Shown piece by piece: positions 26,701 through 34,884 of a stretch of DNA of 64,000 nucleotides; within the stretch, counting starts at the first letter, position 1, and each line of letters opens with the position of its first letter. The notes beneath the pieces are model-generated. The model was given only the letters and a program-made list of their open reading frames with translations. It did no database searches and was not told the DNA's origin. Origin of the DNA: Cytophagales bacterium (lineage in GTDB: Bacteria; Bacteroidota; Bacteroidia; Cytophagales; Microscillaceae); NCBI GenBank assembly GCA_004293905.1, contig RDZE01000019.1, positions 1-64,000 of the forward strand. Reading direction: 5' to 3'. The translations under genes and the position numbers were made by a program.

Positions 26701-26890
26701 TGAGCCAAATAACAACTATCAAATCAGTATCATAGACTTACAAGGTAAAATGTATTTTGACACCAAACATCAAGGACAACCTACACTGCATTTATCACTT
26801 GATATGCTCCCTATCGGAAGGTATACCTTGCTCATTCGCGATGGAAACGCTAAAACACTTGTTAAATCATTGGCTTTTATTAAACAATAA
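23702..26890 (+). CDS. Secreted T9SS cargo protein with beta-helix-like repeats and an Fn3 domain
   Basis: The 1062-residue protein starts with a signal peptide (about residues 1-20). Residues 40 to about 690 are Asn/Gly/Thr-rich repeats with recurring NNGT and F-x-G-N units, as expected for a right-handed beta-helix. A fibronectin type III-like domain (about 877-975; LNWNDNSSNETGFEIYR) follows, and then a type A T9SS sorting domain with WKIYPNPVQSLMVVEG and LPIGRYTLLIRDG. It should be exported through the outer membrane by the T9SS and either released or anchored. It could be an adhesin or polysaccharide-active protein; no catalytic motif was recognised. Confidence 0.88.
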   Translation: MKKIFFFLSIVFFTNASVMAVTYYSQTSLPMNNANIDNWNTARNNSGTTATVGVLTSGTNDFVIQNGHTITIDILLSVNAQNIIVEAGGTLLFPNSGSAFFTVGQNLEVQNGATVTVQGGSGVHNLIVQKIINNGTIDLFEGGSVVNISLSPVNTNSITGTVVGFANFEIHNITLPATVNATTWDVNFLKVLGAFNVQNTTLNCTAGTIEFAKSSLQEISGNAGITTTLNHFRIQNTGTSVRPNTVDLVINGDLTIGTSASFSSSSRIVTINGKTDISGTYNDDNNPGANIFVGQVTLFPGSTFTTNNTSPYTFKGGVKINTGGSFTKNGTGLTTFEGNQNFDSEVSISVFLGDVSVSAGSLVFTNSASTINFGGTNFNISTGAEVDFRNSTISINGIVNNNGTLRDTGDNGGLTFLGALQNNGSVIISSNSTIIFGNGITNNGTFDKQGTGNITFSNNTQTITANQNMIVRGNVLVNEILTVANASGSITIGGNINIANTKELRNQNAAGIIHKGNLNGNGASATFSNIVGAKMIYEGTATPMETGVLNSSSAGTIFEYALNGNQNVKNVNYSSIIFRNGGTKTLVGNLAVSDIFRIDDNTTLDANNFDITLFGNWLQRTTAIFEPRNGTVTFSGSTGKLIDRQGVATQGSAAEFVKFNNLTLNLLGGVKLTLRGALNIAGTLTLNCPVNLEGSSFIRLALNAQIAGASATNYLQGGALEKEMSTSNSSFTFPIGTSTIYAPIVIGNYSGTTSPIRVEYFRAANPFDAVKTPLLYISLAEYWRVIQVSATKDAKAQVSLFWNSNTLSGISDVNNLRVASYSITNTQWEEIGGTNSSLTGTLGVSGGGVISNIANLDTDFTFGTLQTTNLLNDPSAPIAPTNLLLDVPADSTKVQMTLNWNDNSSNETGFEIYRSLNYNKVFEKIGSVGANISSYQDISLRKGVLYSYKIRAISGTTVSQYSNEQSGVIGVLITNLSTFEANNWKIYPNPVQSLMVVEGFEPNNNYQISIIDLQGKMYFDTKHQGQPTLHLSLDMLPIGRYTLLIRDGNAKTLVKSLAFIKQ

Positions 26891-26909
26891 ATGATTATTT
26901 CCTCAAAAA

Positions 26910-29792
26910 CTACTTTTCAATCATCATAAATGCCGCCCAATAGTAAGGCTCTTTGTATTGTTGGCGGAGGGTTATTTGTGCGTAGCGTAGTGCAGTGTGT
27001 GCATCGCCATACTTGAGCCAATGAGAGTAAAAAAGCGTCATAAGTTCCTGAGTAGCTTTGTCATTTACTGTCCAATAACTCATTAGAATATTGCGCGCGC
27101 CTGCCATCTGAAAAGCTCTCTGCAAGCCATATACACCCTCGCCATTGCGTACTTCGCCCAAGCCTGTTTCGCAAGCCGAGAGAACAACCAAATAGGTTTT
27201 ATCGAGCTGTAGGTTGGCGGCTTCATAAGAAGTAAAAATACCATCTTCTAAATTATCGCGTGATTGGTTTTTATTTTTGAGTGATATTTCTGCTCCAGCA
27301 AGTAACAAACCCGAACGGAGTAGTGGGTTTTGGGCTAATATTTCTGTGTCGAAGCCTAATGCTTGGATGGCGGAAGTATTTTTTTGGATATTACGCATAA
27401 AAAAACCGTGTGTAGCAATATGTAATACAAAGGGGCTTGCTATGTTTTTGAGATTTTCTTCGTTGGCATTAGTTGTCTGAAACATCTCTACTTGTATTTT
27501 TTTCTTTTGAAGTAGATTATAAATGTTATTTGTTTCTGTTTGCGTACCTATGAGCGATACTACTTCGCCTCCTACAAAAAAACGGTCTGTATTGGTCGTA
27601 TCGTTTAACAATTCATTGGTATTGAAAATAGTATTTTGGCTATTTTCCCAATTAATACTAACAGTATCTTTGTTAGGATAATTTTTATAGTCAGGGAAGC
27701 CCATCAATATAGCCTTGATTTCTTTGTTCTTAAAATCTATTTTAGCATTGTTCTCTCTAAAATCGATGGCATCTGCTGTATTGTTTAAGGCATGAATATC
27801 TAATTCGTCTATAATGTATTTTTCAGTTTTGGGGTTATAGATAGCGTTGAGGTTAATTTTATGAAAAACCCCATCAGGAGCAAAATAAATCGTCTTGATA
27901 GCTTGGTTTTCATCTTGTAAAGTCAGAAGAGCTTCATTGATTTTTTCCCAATAGGCTTGGTAAGAAATTTTATCTAAGGTTTTATTTTTTATACTATTAG
28001 AGTATATGTTAAAATATTTATTTTCTAATTCGTTCCCATTGTTAAGTAATATCAAAAGTGGTGCTTCTGTGGTTTTGGCAGAAACAATCATAGCAGCATA
28101 AAAAATGGTGTCTGTAAAATCACTTGCGTATTTTCTGAACCGAATCATCTCTATGGCAGCCTCATCTTCCTTAAGTTGTTGCTGAATGTCTTTCCAACTG
28201 GGAATTTTTTGTGTTAATTTTTTAGTTATGTTGTTATCTCCGGCAAGGAAATAGAACTTTTTTTCAGCTAAATACACTTTTTCTTCTATTTTAGAGTTGT
28301 TTGTATTGGTTTGTATGGCTTTGAGCCAATCCTCACGTGCATTTGTCCAATCATTAAACGCATTGATAAGTACGCTGTCTTTGGTAGCAATAATATTTGA
28401 TTTTATACTATTATAATTGTTAATTAACAGCCCTTTTGAGAAAAGTGTGTTGTCATACATATTTTTTGCACTTGTAATTTGGTAGGGGGTGTCTTTGAGT
28501 TGCCAAGCAATGTTGTTATAAAATTCAAAGTAAGTCTGCACTTCTGCATAGTAAATCTCTTTTTCTTTTTCACTCATCTGTTCAAACAGATTTTCTACCA
28601 ATTTGCGCGATTTATCAATCAGCGTATCTAAATAGGTTTTAGTGATTTCTAAATTGCCTTGTGCGTATTGGTTAAAAGCTGCCAATGCCAACGCTTTTTG
28701 ATAGGAGGGGTGGCTTTTGCCAAACAAATTTGCATTCAAATAAAGACTTTTATTGAGGTATAAATCTGCTTGTGTATAATTTCTTTCCGCCAAATATAGC
28801 CTACCTATGTTTGAGTAAATTATAGCTACATTTTCATGATTTTCTCCCAATACCTGAATGATATTTTCTAAACTGTATTGGTACAATTGCCTTGCCTCTT
28901 TGTATTTGTTTTGATCGGTGTAGAGATTGGCTAAATTGTTAAGTGTGTTAAAATGGTCTAAAGAATGTTTTTGTGTTTTTTCATAAATTGCAATGATTTC
29001 TTGGTAAATCAATTCTGCTTCGGCATACTTTTTTTGGCTTTCGTAAGCAACTGCTAAATTATTGCAAGTAGAAAGGTAGTAGGGGTGCGTATTGTCAATA
29101 AATTTGAGATAATTTTCTTTGCAGAATAAAAACTCTTCAATGGCTTTTTCATAGTTGCGTGTTTCTATATACAAAGCTCCAAGATTGTTTTTAGTAGAAA
29201 TATAAGCCGTAGGACTTGGATTTTTGACCTCACGCATAGTGCCCAAACTTAGGCGAAAATAGACCTCAGCATTGGATAGGTCGCCGATTGCCTGAAAAAA
29301 GTTACCCAAATTGTTTTCCCAAGTAGCATAGTTCTGACTTGTTTTGCCATACAATGCTATAATAATAGGTTCTGTTTCTTGGTAAAGTTGCCATGCTTTG
29401 GGGTAATTGCCTGTTTTTTTGTATAAAAGTGCCAAATTAATGGCATTGTATACATAACTGCTCGTATTTTTCCCCAAACTCTCTGCTATGATTTGATTGG
29501 CTTTAAGGTAGTAACGTTCTGCTTTGTCATATTGATTGAGGTAGTAGTGATTGAGCCCCAAGTTATTCAAAGTGGTTACATAATTGGAGTGTTTATTACC
29601 AAATTCTTTTTCAGCCATTTCGAGTGCTTTCTCAAATAAAGGTATTGCTTTGGCATATTGCCCTTTATTGAATACAACAATTGCTTCTTGCGAAATAGCG
29701 TCCCAATTGTTTTGTGCTTTTACCACTGAATTAGTAAATAATATGCAAATCCACAAAAGACAAGAATAGAAAAAAAGGCGTATTTTGGACAT
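26910..29792 (-). CDS. Exported TPR-CHAT protein (caspase-like peptidase fold)
   Basis: The start ATG at 29792 gives a 960-residue protein with a signal peptide (MSKIRLFFYSCLLWICILF...VVKAQ). Residues about 40-430 are tetratricopeptide repeats, many with the NNLGxLYxxxxNYxxA pattern. A helical linker leads to a CHAT domain with the predicted catalytic pair H795 in HIATHGFF and C874 in LSACETGLGEV, and the conserved ending EPYYWAAFMMIEK. CHAT domains are caspase-family cysteine peptidases. A longer frame to 29834 begins with TTG and is less likely. It is divergent from an outer-membrane barrel gene and convergent with the T9SS cargo gene. Its target is unknown. Confidence 0.9.
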   Translation of the reverse strand: MSKIRLFFYSCLLWICILFTNSVVKAQNNWDAISQEAIVVFNKGQYAKAIPLFEKALEMAEKEFGNKHSNYVTTLNNLGLNHYYLNQYDKAERYYLKANQIIAESLGKNTSSYVYNAINLALLYKKTGNYPKAWQLYQETEPIIIALYGKTSQNYATWENNLGNFFQAIGDLSNAEVYFRLSLGTMREVKNPSPTAYISTKNNLGALYIETRNYEKAIEEFLFCKENYLKFIDNTHPYYLSTCNNLAVAYESQKKYAEAELIYQEIIAIYEKTQKHSLDHFNTLNNLANLYTDQNKYKEARQLYQYSLENIIQVLGENHENVAIIYSNIGRLYLAERNYTQADLYLNKSLYLNANLFGKSHPSYQKALALAAFNQYAQGNLEITKTYLDTLIDKSRKLVENLFEQMSEKEKEIYYAEVQTYFEFYNNIAWQLKDTPYQITSAKNMYDNTLFSKGLLINNYNSIKSNIIATKDSVLINAFNDWTNAREDWLKAIQTNTNNSKIEEKVYLAEKKFYFLAGDNNITKKLTQKIPSWKDIQQQLKEDEAAIEMIRFRKYASDFTDTIFYAAMIVSAKTTEAPLLILLNNGNELENKYFNIYSNSIKNKTLDKISYQAYWEKINEALLTLQDENQAIKTIYFAPDGVFHKINLNAIYNPKTEKYIIDELDIHALNNTADAIDFRENNAKIDFKNKEIKAILMGFPDYKNYPNKDTVSINWENSQNTIFNTNELLNDTTNTDRFFVGGEVVSLIGTQTETNNIYNLLQKKKIQVEMFQTTNANEENLKNIASPFVLHIATHGFFMRNIQKNTSAIQALGFDTEILAQNPLLRSGLLLAGAEISLKNKNQSRDNLEDGIFTSYEAANLQLDKTYLVVLSACETGLGEVRNGEGVYGLQRAFQMAGARNILMSYWTVNDKATQELMTLFYSHWLKYGDAHTALRYAQITLRQQYKEPYYWAAFMMIEK

Positions 29793-29891
29793 AATTTTGT
29801 AATTTTTTATGGCTAATAATAGTATTAATATCAAAAAATCAAAACAATTTTGCTTAAAATAAGTAAAATTAATTAAAAATATAGATAACTT

Positions 29892-30662
29892 ATGAAAAAA
29901 AGATTACACATTTTCATTACATTGTTTGGTATAGCTCTAATGGGCTTAATGCCTGCTAAATCACAAGCACAGATGATAGGTTTAGACCTTCAAGTGGGAG
30001 TTCCTACGGGAGAATTTCGCCAAAATACCAATGCCGTAGGTATTGGAGGAGCACTAAGTGCCCTATTTCCCTTTGCTGATAGAGTCCCTATCTATTTTGG
30101 AGTAGAGTTAGGTTATATGAACTATGGCATATTTAGCCAAACCCTTAACCAAAACTTAGTGGTTTTGAATACCAATATCCCTTTACGATTCAGAGTACAG
30201 ACGAATAACAATTTACTCAACGGGCATGCGGTTCTTCGTTTTGTAGCACCTATCCAACGTATACAAATTTATGCCGATGCATTGGTGGGTGGGCGTTATA
30301 TCTACACGCGCACACAAGTATTCAATGAGTCGCCTACTAATAGCCTCAATATCAATACTAACACTTACAATGAAGCCGTACAAGCGCGTACTAATGTAGA
30401 TGATTGGATTTTCAGCTATGGCGGCGGCGGCGGTGTAATGATAGGACAGCAAGAGTTCAAACTTAATTTGCGTGTGGTATACCTTTTTGGTAGCCAAGCC
30501 GAATACTTAGACCGTAAGACCGTAGAACAATGGAATGCAACGAATCCTCCAGTAATTACGCTCAATAGCACAACAGCCACATTGCCTGAAAGTGCAGTTC
30601 CTACTAAAAACTCTACAACTGATATGTTTTTTATTAGTGCAGGGCTTACAATTGCTTTCTAA
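29892..30662 (+). CDS. Predicted outer-membrane beta-barrel protein
   Basis: The 256-residue protein has a signal peptide (MKKRLHIFITLFGIALMGLMPAKSQA) and then alternating amphipathic strands with many aromatic residues, glycine turns such as YGGGGGVMIG, and a C-terminal phenylalanine (ISAGLTIAF) of the kind that ends outer-membrane barrels. No family could be named with confidence. It is divergent from the TPR-CHAT gene with about 100 bases between the two starts and has its own terminator. A porin-like or structural role is inference. Confidence 0.75.
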   Translation: MKKRLHIFITLFGIALMGLMPAKSQAQMIGLDLQVGVPTGEFRQNTNAVGIGGALSALFPFADRVPIYFGVELGYMNYGIFSQTLNQNLVVLNTNIPLRFRVQTNNNLLNGHAVLRFVAPIQRIQIYADALVGGRYIYTRTQVFNESPTNSLNINTNTYNEAVQARTNVDDWIFSYGGGGGVMIGQQEFKLNLRVVYLFGSQAEYLDRKTVEQWNATNPPVITLNSTTATLPESAVPTKNSTTDMFFISAGLTIAF

Positions 30663-30686
30663 AAAATAATCGCTAATTTGTTTATG

Positions 30687-30720
30687 AAAGCCATCTTTTT
30701 CAGATGGCTTTTTTATTTTT
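30687..30720 (+). terminator. Rho-independent terminator after the outer-membrane protein gene
   Basis: AAAGCCATCT (30687-30696) pairs with AGATGGCTTT (30702-30711) around a five-base loop, followed by T-rich sequence. The end of the T-run, TATTTTTG at 30714-30721, also fits a -7 box for the next gene. Confidence 0.85.
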
Positions 30721-30749
30721 GTGCATTCTATCTATAAAAATCAACTATT

Positions 30750-31268
30750 ATGAGAAAACAAAAATATGCAAAGGAGTCACTCATCACAATGACCGAAATG
30801 GTATTGCCCAATGACACCAACACACTTAATAATTTGATGGGAGGGCGATTGATGCATTTGATGGACATAGCCGCTGCCATAGCCGCGCAAAAACATTGCA
30901 ATAGAATTGTAGTAACTGCTTCGGTAGATAATATCACTTTTACAGAGCCAATAGCCTTAGGCGATGTCATCACTATCAAAGCACAAGTTACGCGCGCTTT
31001 TAACTCTTCTATGGAAGTTTATTTGGAGGTAGAGGCTGAAAATATTCCTTCGGAAAGAAAAAAAGCAACGAACAAAGCCTTCTTTACTTTTGTAGCAGTT
31101 GACCAATTGGGTAACCCTATCAATGTACCAGAAGTAGTACCAGAAACCGAACAAGAAATCCAACTGTATGAAAGTGCCCTAAGGAGGCGACAGTTGCGGC
31201 TTATTTTGGCAGGTAGAATGAAACCCAATGATGCGGCTGAATTAAAGGCTTTGTTCAATCAGGATTGA
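30750..31268 (+). CDS. Acyl-CoA thioesterase, hotdog fold (YciA/BFIT type)
   Basis: The 172-residue protein hydrolyses acyl-CoA thioesters. The family motif appears as NNLMGGRLMHLMDIAAAIAA at about 27-47, in which the Asn and Asp are expected to be catalytic, followed by VVTASVDNITFTEPIALGD. The C-terminal Arg/Gln-rich helix is usual. The gene lies directly after a terminator and ends 17 bases from the convergent sensor gene, with no terminator of its own. The acyl chain it prefers is not evident. Confidence 0.9.
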   Translation: MRKQKYAKESLITMTEMVLPNDTNTLNNLMGGRLMHLMDIAAAIAAQKHCNRIVVTASVDNITFTEPIALGDVITIKAQVTRAFNSSMEVYLEVEAENIPSERKKATNKAFFTFVAVDQLGNPINVPEVVPETEQEIQLYESALRRRQLRLILAGRMKPNDAAELKALFNQD

Positions 31269-31285
31269 TAAAAGAATAGTGAAAG

Positions 31286-33226
31286 TTATGCTTGGTCGGT
31301 GCCGAGTGTCTCTTCGGAAGAAGCCAATTTTTGAAGAGCTTGTTTATAGGCACTAATATCAATACCTAAGGAAAATATGCGTTCTACTTCATTGGTCAAG
31401 GGATTTTTGTAAGGAACAATGACTTCATACACCCAATATTTTTCATTATTCTTTTTATAGCGTGTATATTCTCCTTCAAGAGCTTTGCCCTGTAAAAGCA
31501 TTTGCCAATCTTTATTAGCACTTACTGATTTATGTCTTAGTAATAGGCTATAATGTGCTCCTTTGAGTTCCTCAATACTATATCCTGATACTTTACTCAT
31601 ATTTTCGTTTACTTCTGTATAATAGCCATTCGTGTTCATTTCACTATAAAGGCAACTTTTATCTACCAATGCCCATTTTTGCGACATAAGACCTATCTGT
31701 TGCTCCATAGCTTCTTGTACACTTAGGAGTTGCTCCATATTTTGGCTCATTTCCTCTTCTTGCGCCTTTACTTGTTCTGAAAGGGCATTAGAATCTTCCA
31801 AAATCTGACGGTTTCGGGCATTACTTTGTACTCTGGCGATGGTAACAGCAATACTTTCGCTGAGCCCTTTTACAAAACGCTGTTTATAGCTCAATATTTC
31901 CTCAAAAGAAGCAAGTTCTAAAACGCCAAAAAACTGATTGTTTGCTAACAAGGGCACTATAAGAATGGCTTTGGGAGTAGCCCCACCTAAGCCTGAAGTG
32001 ATATGAACATAATCTTTGGGTACATCATTGAGGTAAAAAGAATCTTGCTCGCGCCAAGCAGCACCTACTAAACCTTCACCCATTTGGATTGTTTTTTCGA
32101 AATATCTTCTTTTGTTGTAGGCAAAAGCAGCCGCTAACTCAAGTTTTTGGTTTTCTAATACGAAAATAGCCCCTTGGTTTATCTCTAAATATTTGACCAA
32201 CTCAGTAATGATACTGTCATAAAAAGCTTGGTCATTTTTATCTTCACGGAGGATATTGCTAAATTTAGCAAAACCTTCATTAATCCAGTTACGCTCTTCG
32301 TTTTCTTTGGCTACATTTGCCAAACTTAGTCGCATGTTGGTAATAGCATTTCCTATTTCACCTTTGCCATCAAAAACCCGCAATGTTGTTTCAAAATTTC
32401 CACGTCCTACGTCTTCGGCTAAGGCTTTGAGTCTTCTGAAACGCATAACAACATCTTGAATAAAGCCTATAGCTTGTTCGAATTCTAATACAGAAGTATC
32501 CATTTCAGGAGGAATGTCTCCTTGTTTTAGTATTTCAAGGCGTTTTGCGATGAGTGCATTGATTTCTTCAATACGATTAATGATGTATTGTTGATAAAAT
32601 ATAAATATGCCTACGATTACAGCCAAAGCAAATAAAGTAGCATAAAAAGCATTTTGTACTTGCTGACTTAAATATTTTTGGGTATCTACTATATAGTTTT
32701 CCTCAGAATTGGTAATAAAAGCGACTGCTTTTCGAATATTCTCTTGAATGGCTTCTATTTGTTTTACTTGCAAACTCACTTTTTTTCTATTTTCCCATTC
32801 AGTTCTTGAAAGTACATCTATATGGTTGTCTAAACGGGAAAGGTTTTGCCTAATGATTTTGACATTCTCAAGAATGTCTTCATCGGCAGCAGTTTCAGTA
32901 ATGGCAAATAAAGAGTCGGAATAGGCGCGTAGTTCTTTTCGCCAAGTAGTTTCGGCTTTGTCGCGTGCTATAAGATTTTTTTCACCCATATAATTTTCAT
33001 AAAGGGCTAATATTCTACTCACAGCGGCTTCTACTTTAAGTGTATATTGTATAGTATAATTGCGTTGATAGGTAATAGTTTGAATGTTTTTTTGGTAATT
33101 TGCCAAGAAAAAATAAGCACCTATCAGAAAACCTGCTAATACAAAAATGAGTACAATGATGATGATACGAAAGCGGTAAGCCAACGAATTTGAGGGGGGA
33201 AGTTGCCAAAGGTATCTCTTTTTCAT
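31286..33226 (-). CDS. Membrane-bound GAF/PAS sensor protein without kinase or other output domain
   Basis: The 646-residue protein has membrane segments at about 19-43 and 197-215 and between them a helical periplasmic domain of the four-helix-bundle type. A HAMP-like region follows (LKALAEDVGRGNFETTL...), then a GAF domain (about 330-475; IVPLLANNQFFGVLELAS), a coiled coil, and a PAS domain (about 530-630; GYYTEVNENMSKVSGYSIEEL). No histidine kinase, cyclase, phosphatase or methyl-accepting domain follows; the protein stops shortly after the PAS domain. It must signal through a partner or act by itself in a way not seen here. Confidence 0.88.
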   Translation of the reverse strand: MKKRYLWQLPPSNSLAYRFRIIIIVLIFVLAGFLIGAYFFLANYQKNIQTITYQRNYTIQYTLKVEAAVSRILALYENYMGEKNLIARDKAETTWRKELRAYSDSLFAITETAADEDILENVKIIRQNLSRLDNHIDVLSRTEWENRKKVSLQVKQIEAIQENIRKAVAFITNSEENYIVDTQKYLSQQVQNAFYATLFALAVIVGIFIFYQQYIINRIEEINALIAKRLEILKQGDIPPEMDTSVLEFEQAIGFIQDVVMRFRRLKALAEDVGRGNFETTLRVFDGKGEIGNAITNMRLSLANVAKENEERNWINEGFAKFSNILREDKNDQAFYDSIITELVKYLEINQGAIFVLENQKLELAAAFAYNKRRYFEKTIQMGEGLVGAAWREQDSFYLNDVPKDYVHITSGLGGATPKAILIVPLLANNQFFGVLELASFEEILSYKQRFVKGLSESIAVTIARVQSNARNRQILEDSNALSEQVKAQEEEMSQNMEQLLSVQEAMEQQIGLMSQKWALVDKSCLYSEMNTNGYYTEVNENMSKVSGYSIEELKGAHYSLLLRHKSVSANKDWQMLLQGKALEGEYTRYKKNNEKYWVYEVIVPYKNPLTNEVERIFSLGIDISAYKQALQKLASSEETLGTDQA

Positions 33227-33279
33227 GGAGGGTAGCAGAAGTATACTATTATTCTGTAATCATTTTTCTAAATTTATGC

Positions 33280-33307
33280 CAAATGTATAAAAACTTTAAC
33301 TAAACAA
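33280..33307 (-). promoter_or_regulatory. Promoter of the GAF/PAS sensor gene
   Basis: On the minus strand TTG (33307-33305), a 17-base spacer and TACATTTG (33287-33280) match the Bacteroidota promoter form. The start codon is 54 bases downstream. Confidence 0.55.
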
Positions 33308-33390
33308 GGTGAAATGTGTAAAAAAGATTTCATATAGAGAACAAAAAAGAAAACATATCTGTTATCTTGTAGCATAAGTCTTAATCAGAT

Positions 33391-33783
33391 ATGTCAGAAA
33401 AACAACAATTTAACAAAGAAGAACTCAAACAACGACTTACTCCACTACAATACCACGTAACGCAGGAGAAAGGAACAGAAAGAGCTTTTACAGGCGTTTA
33501 CAATACCCATAAAGAAGTAGGTATTTACTGCTGTGTAGTATGTGGGAATAAGTTATTTGATTCTGAAAGTAAATACGATTCGGGTTCAGGTTGGCCTAGT
33601 TTTTTCCAAGCCATCTCAGAAGAGGCAGTGCAAGAAACAACCGATAAAAGCTATGGTATGGTACGCACGGAGGTAACTTGTGCAATGTGCGATGCACATT
33701 TAGGACACGTCTTTGATGATGGACCTCGCCCTACGGGGTTGCGCTATTGTATGAATTCGGCTTCTTTGAGTTTTAAATCATAA
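33391..33783 (+). CDS. msrB: Peptide-methionine (R)-S-oxide reductase MsrB
   Basis: MsrB reduces methionine-R-sulfoxide in proteins. The 130-residue enzyme has the substrate motif GSGWPSFF at 65-72, two CxxC zinc pairs (C48/C51 and C97/C100), the [10 protein letters not shown] segment, and the catalytic C120 in RYCMNSASL. The start ATG at 33391 gives the usual length. The RNase P RNA gene begins about seven bases after the stop on the same strand, so msrB transcripts may run into it. Confidence 0.96.
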   Translation: MSEKQQFNKEELKQRLTPLQYHVTQEKGTERAFTGVYNTHKEVGIYCCVVCGNKLFDSESKYDSGSGWPSFFQAISEEAVQETTDKSYGMVRTEVTCAMCDAHLGHVFDDGPRPTGLRYCMNSASLSFKS

Positions 33784-33790
33784 AGAGTAA

Positions 33791-34190
33791 AAAAATGCAA
33801 GTGGTCTTATCGCCTTTGTACTCCTTTTGGGGGTGTGGGGGAGGAAAGTCCGAACAACGTAGAGCAGCGTACTTCCTAACGGGAAGGCATAGTGCGGGAA
33901 CGCCCTAATGACAGCAAGTGCCACAGAAAATATACCGCCCGCAAGGGTAAGGGTGAAAAGGTGGGGTAAGAGCCTACCGCATTTATGGCGACATAAATGG
34001 CTTGGTAAACCTTACGTGTTGAAAGACCAAATAAGCCAACGCAGAGGGCTTTTGCCTTCGGAAAAGTTGCTCGCTTGAGTTGGCGGGTAGGTTGATAGAG
34101 GTAAATTGTGAAATTTATCCCAGATAAATGATAAGAACTATGTGCCTCAAAACATATAGTACAGAATTCGGCTTATACACTTGCATTTTT
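33791..34190 (+). ncRNA. rnpB: RNase P RNA
   Basis: This is the catalytic RNA that trims tRNA 5' ends. The universally conserved GAGGAAAGTCCGAAC element (P4 5' side) is at 33841-33855. The 3' conserved ACAGAATTCGGCTTA lies at 34161-34175. The ends pair with each other: AAAAATGCAAGTG near 33791 with CACTTGCATTTTT at 34178-34190, forming P1. The final T-run can serve as terminator. Other typical segments, such as GGGTAAGGGTGAAAAGGTG and TGGTAAACC, are present. The fold is bacterial type A. The 3' end is one base from the stop of the convergent response regulator. Confidence 0.95.
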
Positions 34191-34191
34191 C

Positions 34192-34884
34192 TTATACTAT
34201 CACAAGTTTAAATCCTTGTCCATGAATATTAAGGATTTGTATTTTTTCGTCTTGTTTTAAGTATTTTCTCAATTTAGTAATGTATACATCCATACTTCTT
34301 GCATTGAAATAGCTATCGTCTTTCCATATACTTTTGAGTGCTTTGGAGCGGTCTAAAACTTGATTTTGATGCAAACAGAGCAATTTTAACAATTCAGCTT
34401 CTTTCGAAGTGAGTTTCTGTTCGAAGTTAGTAGTAAATAATTTTTGGGTTTCGTATTCGAAAATGTATTTACCTACCTGAAATATTGAATTTTCGGGAAT
34501 TTGATTCTGTTTATTAGTACGGCGCAATACTGCCTCTATACGCAGTAGTAATTCTTCCATACTGAAGGGTTTGGTGATGTAATCATCTGCGCCTATCTGA
34601 AAGCCTCTGATGGTATCTTCTTTCATAGATTTGGCAGTGATGAAGATGATGGGTGTTGTAGCATCATTTTTTCTGATGCGTTCTGCCATTGTGAAGCCAT
34701 CTAATTTAGGAAGCATTACATCGAATAGGCAAATGTCGTACAATCCTTTTTGGTAGGTTTTGAGTCCTTCCTCTCCATCGCGGCAGAGTTGTGCTTCGTA
34801 GCCTTTGGCTTGAAGATATTCTTTGAGAATTTGTCCTAAATTTTCTTCGTCTTCTACAAGTAGTATGTTAGCTTTTTTGTTCAT
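34192..34884 (-). CDS. OmpR-family response regulator
   Basis: The 230-residue protein has an N-terminal receiver domain with phospho-acceptor D55 in CLFDVMLPK, acidic residues in LVEDEEN, and the switch residues in FITAK and DYITKPFS. A C-terminal winged-helix DNA-binding domain (from about residue 135) follows, with NARSMDVYITKLRKYL as recognition region. The 3' part of the histidine kinase gene upstream overlaps its start by 17 bases, so the two form one unit. Targets are unknown. Confidence 0.95.
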   Translation of the reverse strand: MNKKANILLVEDEENLGQILKEYLQAKGYEAQLCRDGEEGLKTYQKGLYDICLFDVMLPKLDGFTMAERIRKNDATTPIIFITAKSMKEDTIRGFQIGADDYITKPFSMEELLLRIEAVLRRTNKQNQIPENSIFQVGKYIFEYETQKLFTTNFEQKLTSKEAELLKLLCLHQNQVLDRSKALKSIWKDDSYFNARSMDVYITKLRKYLKQDEKIQILNIHGQGFKLVIV

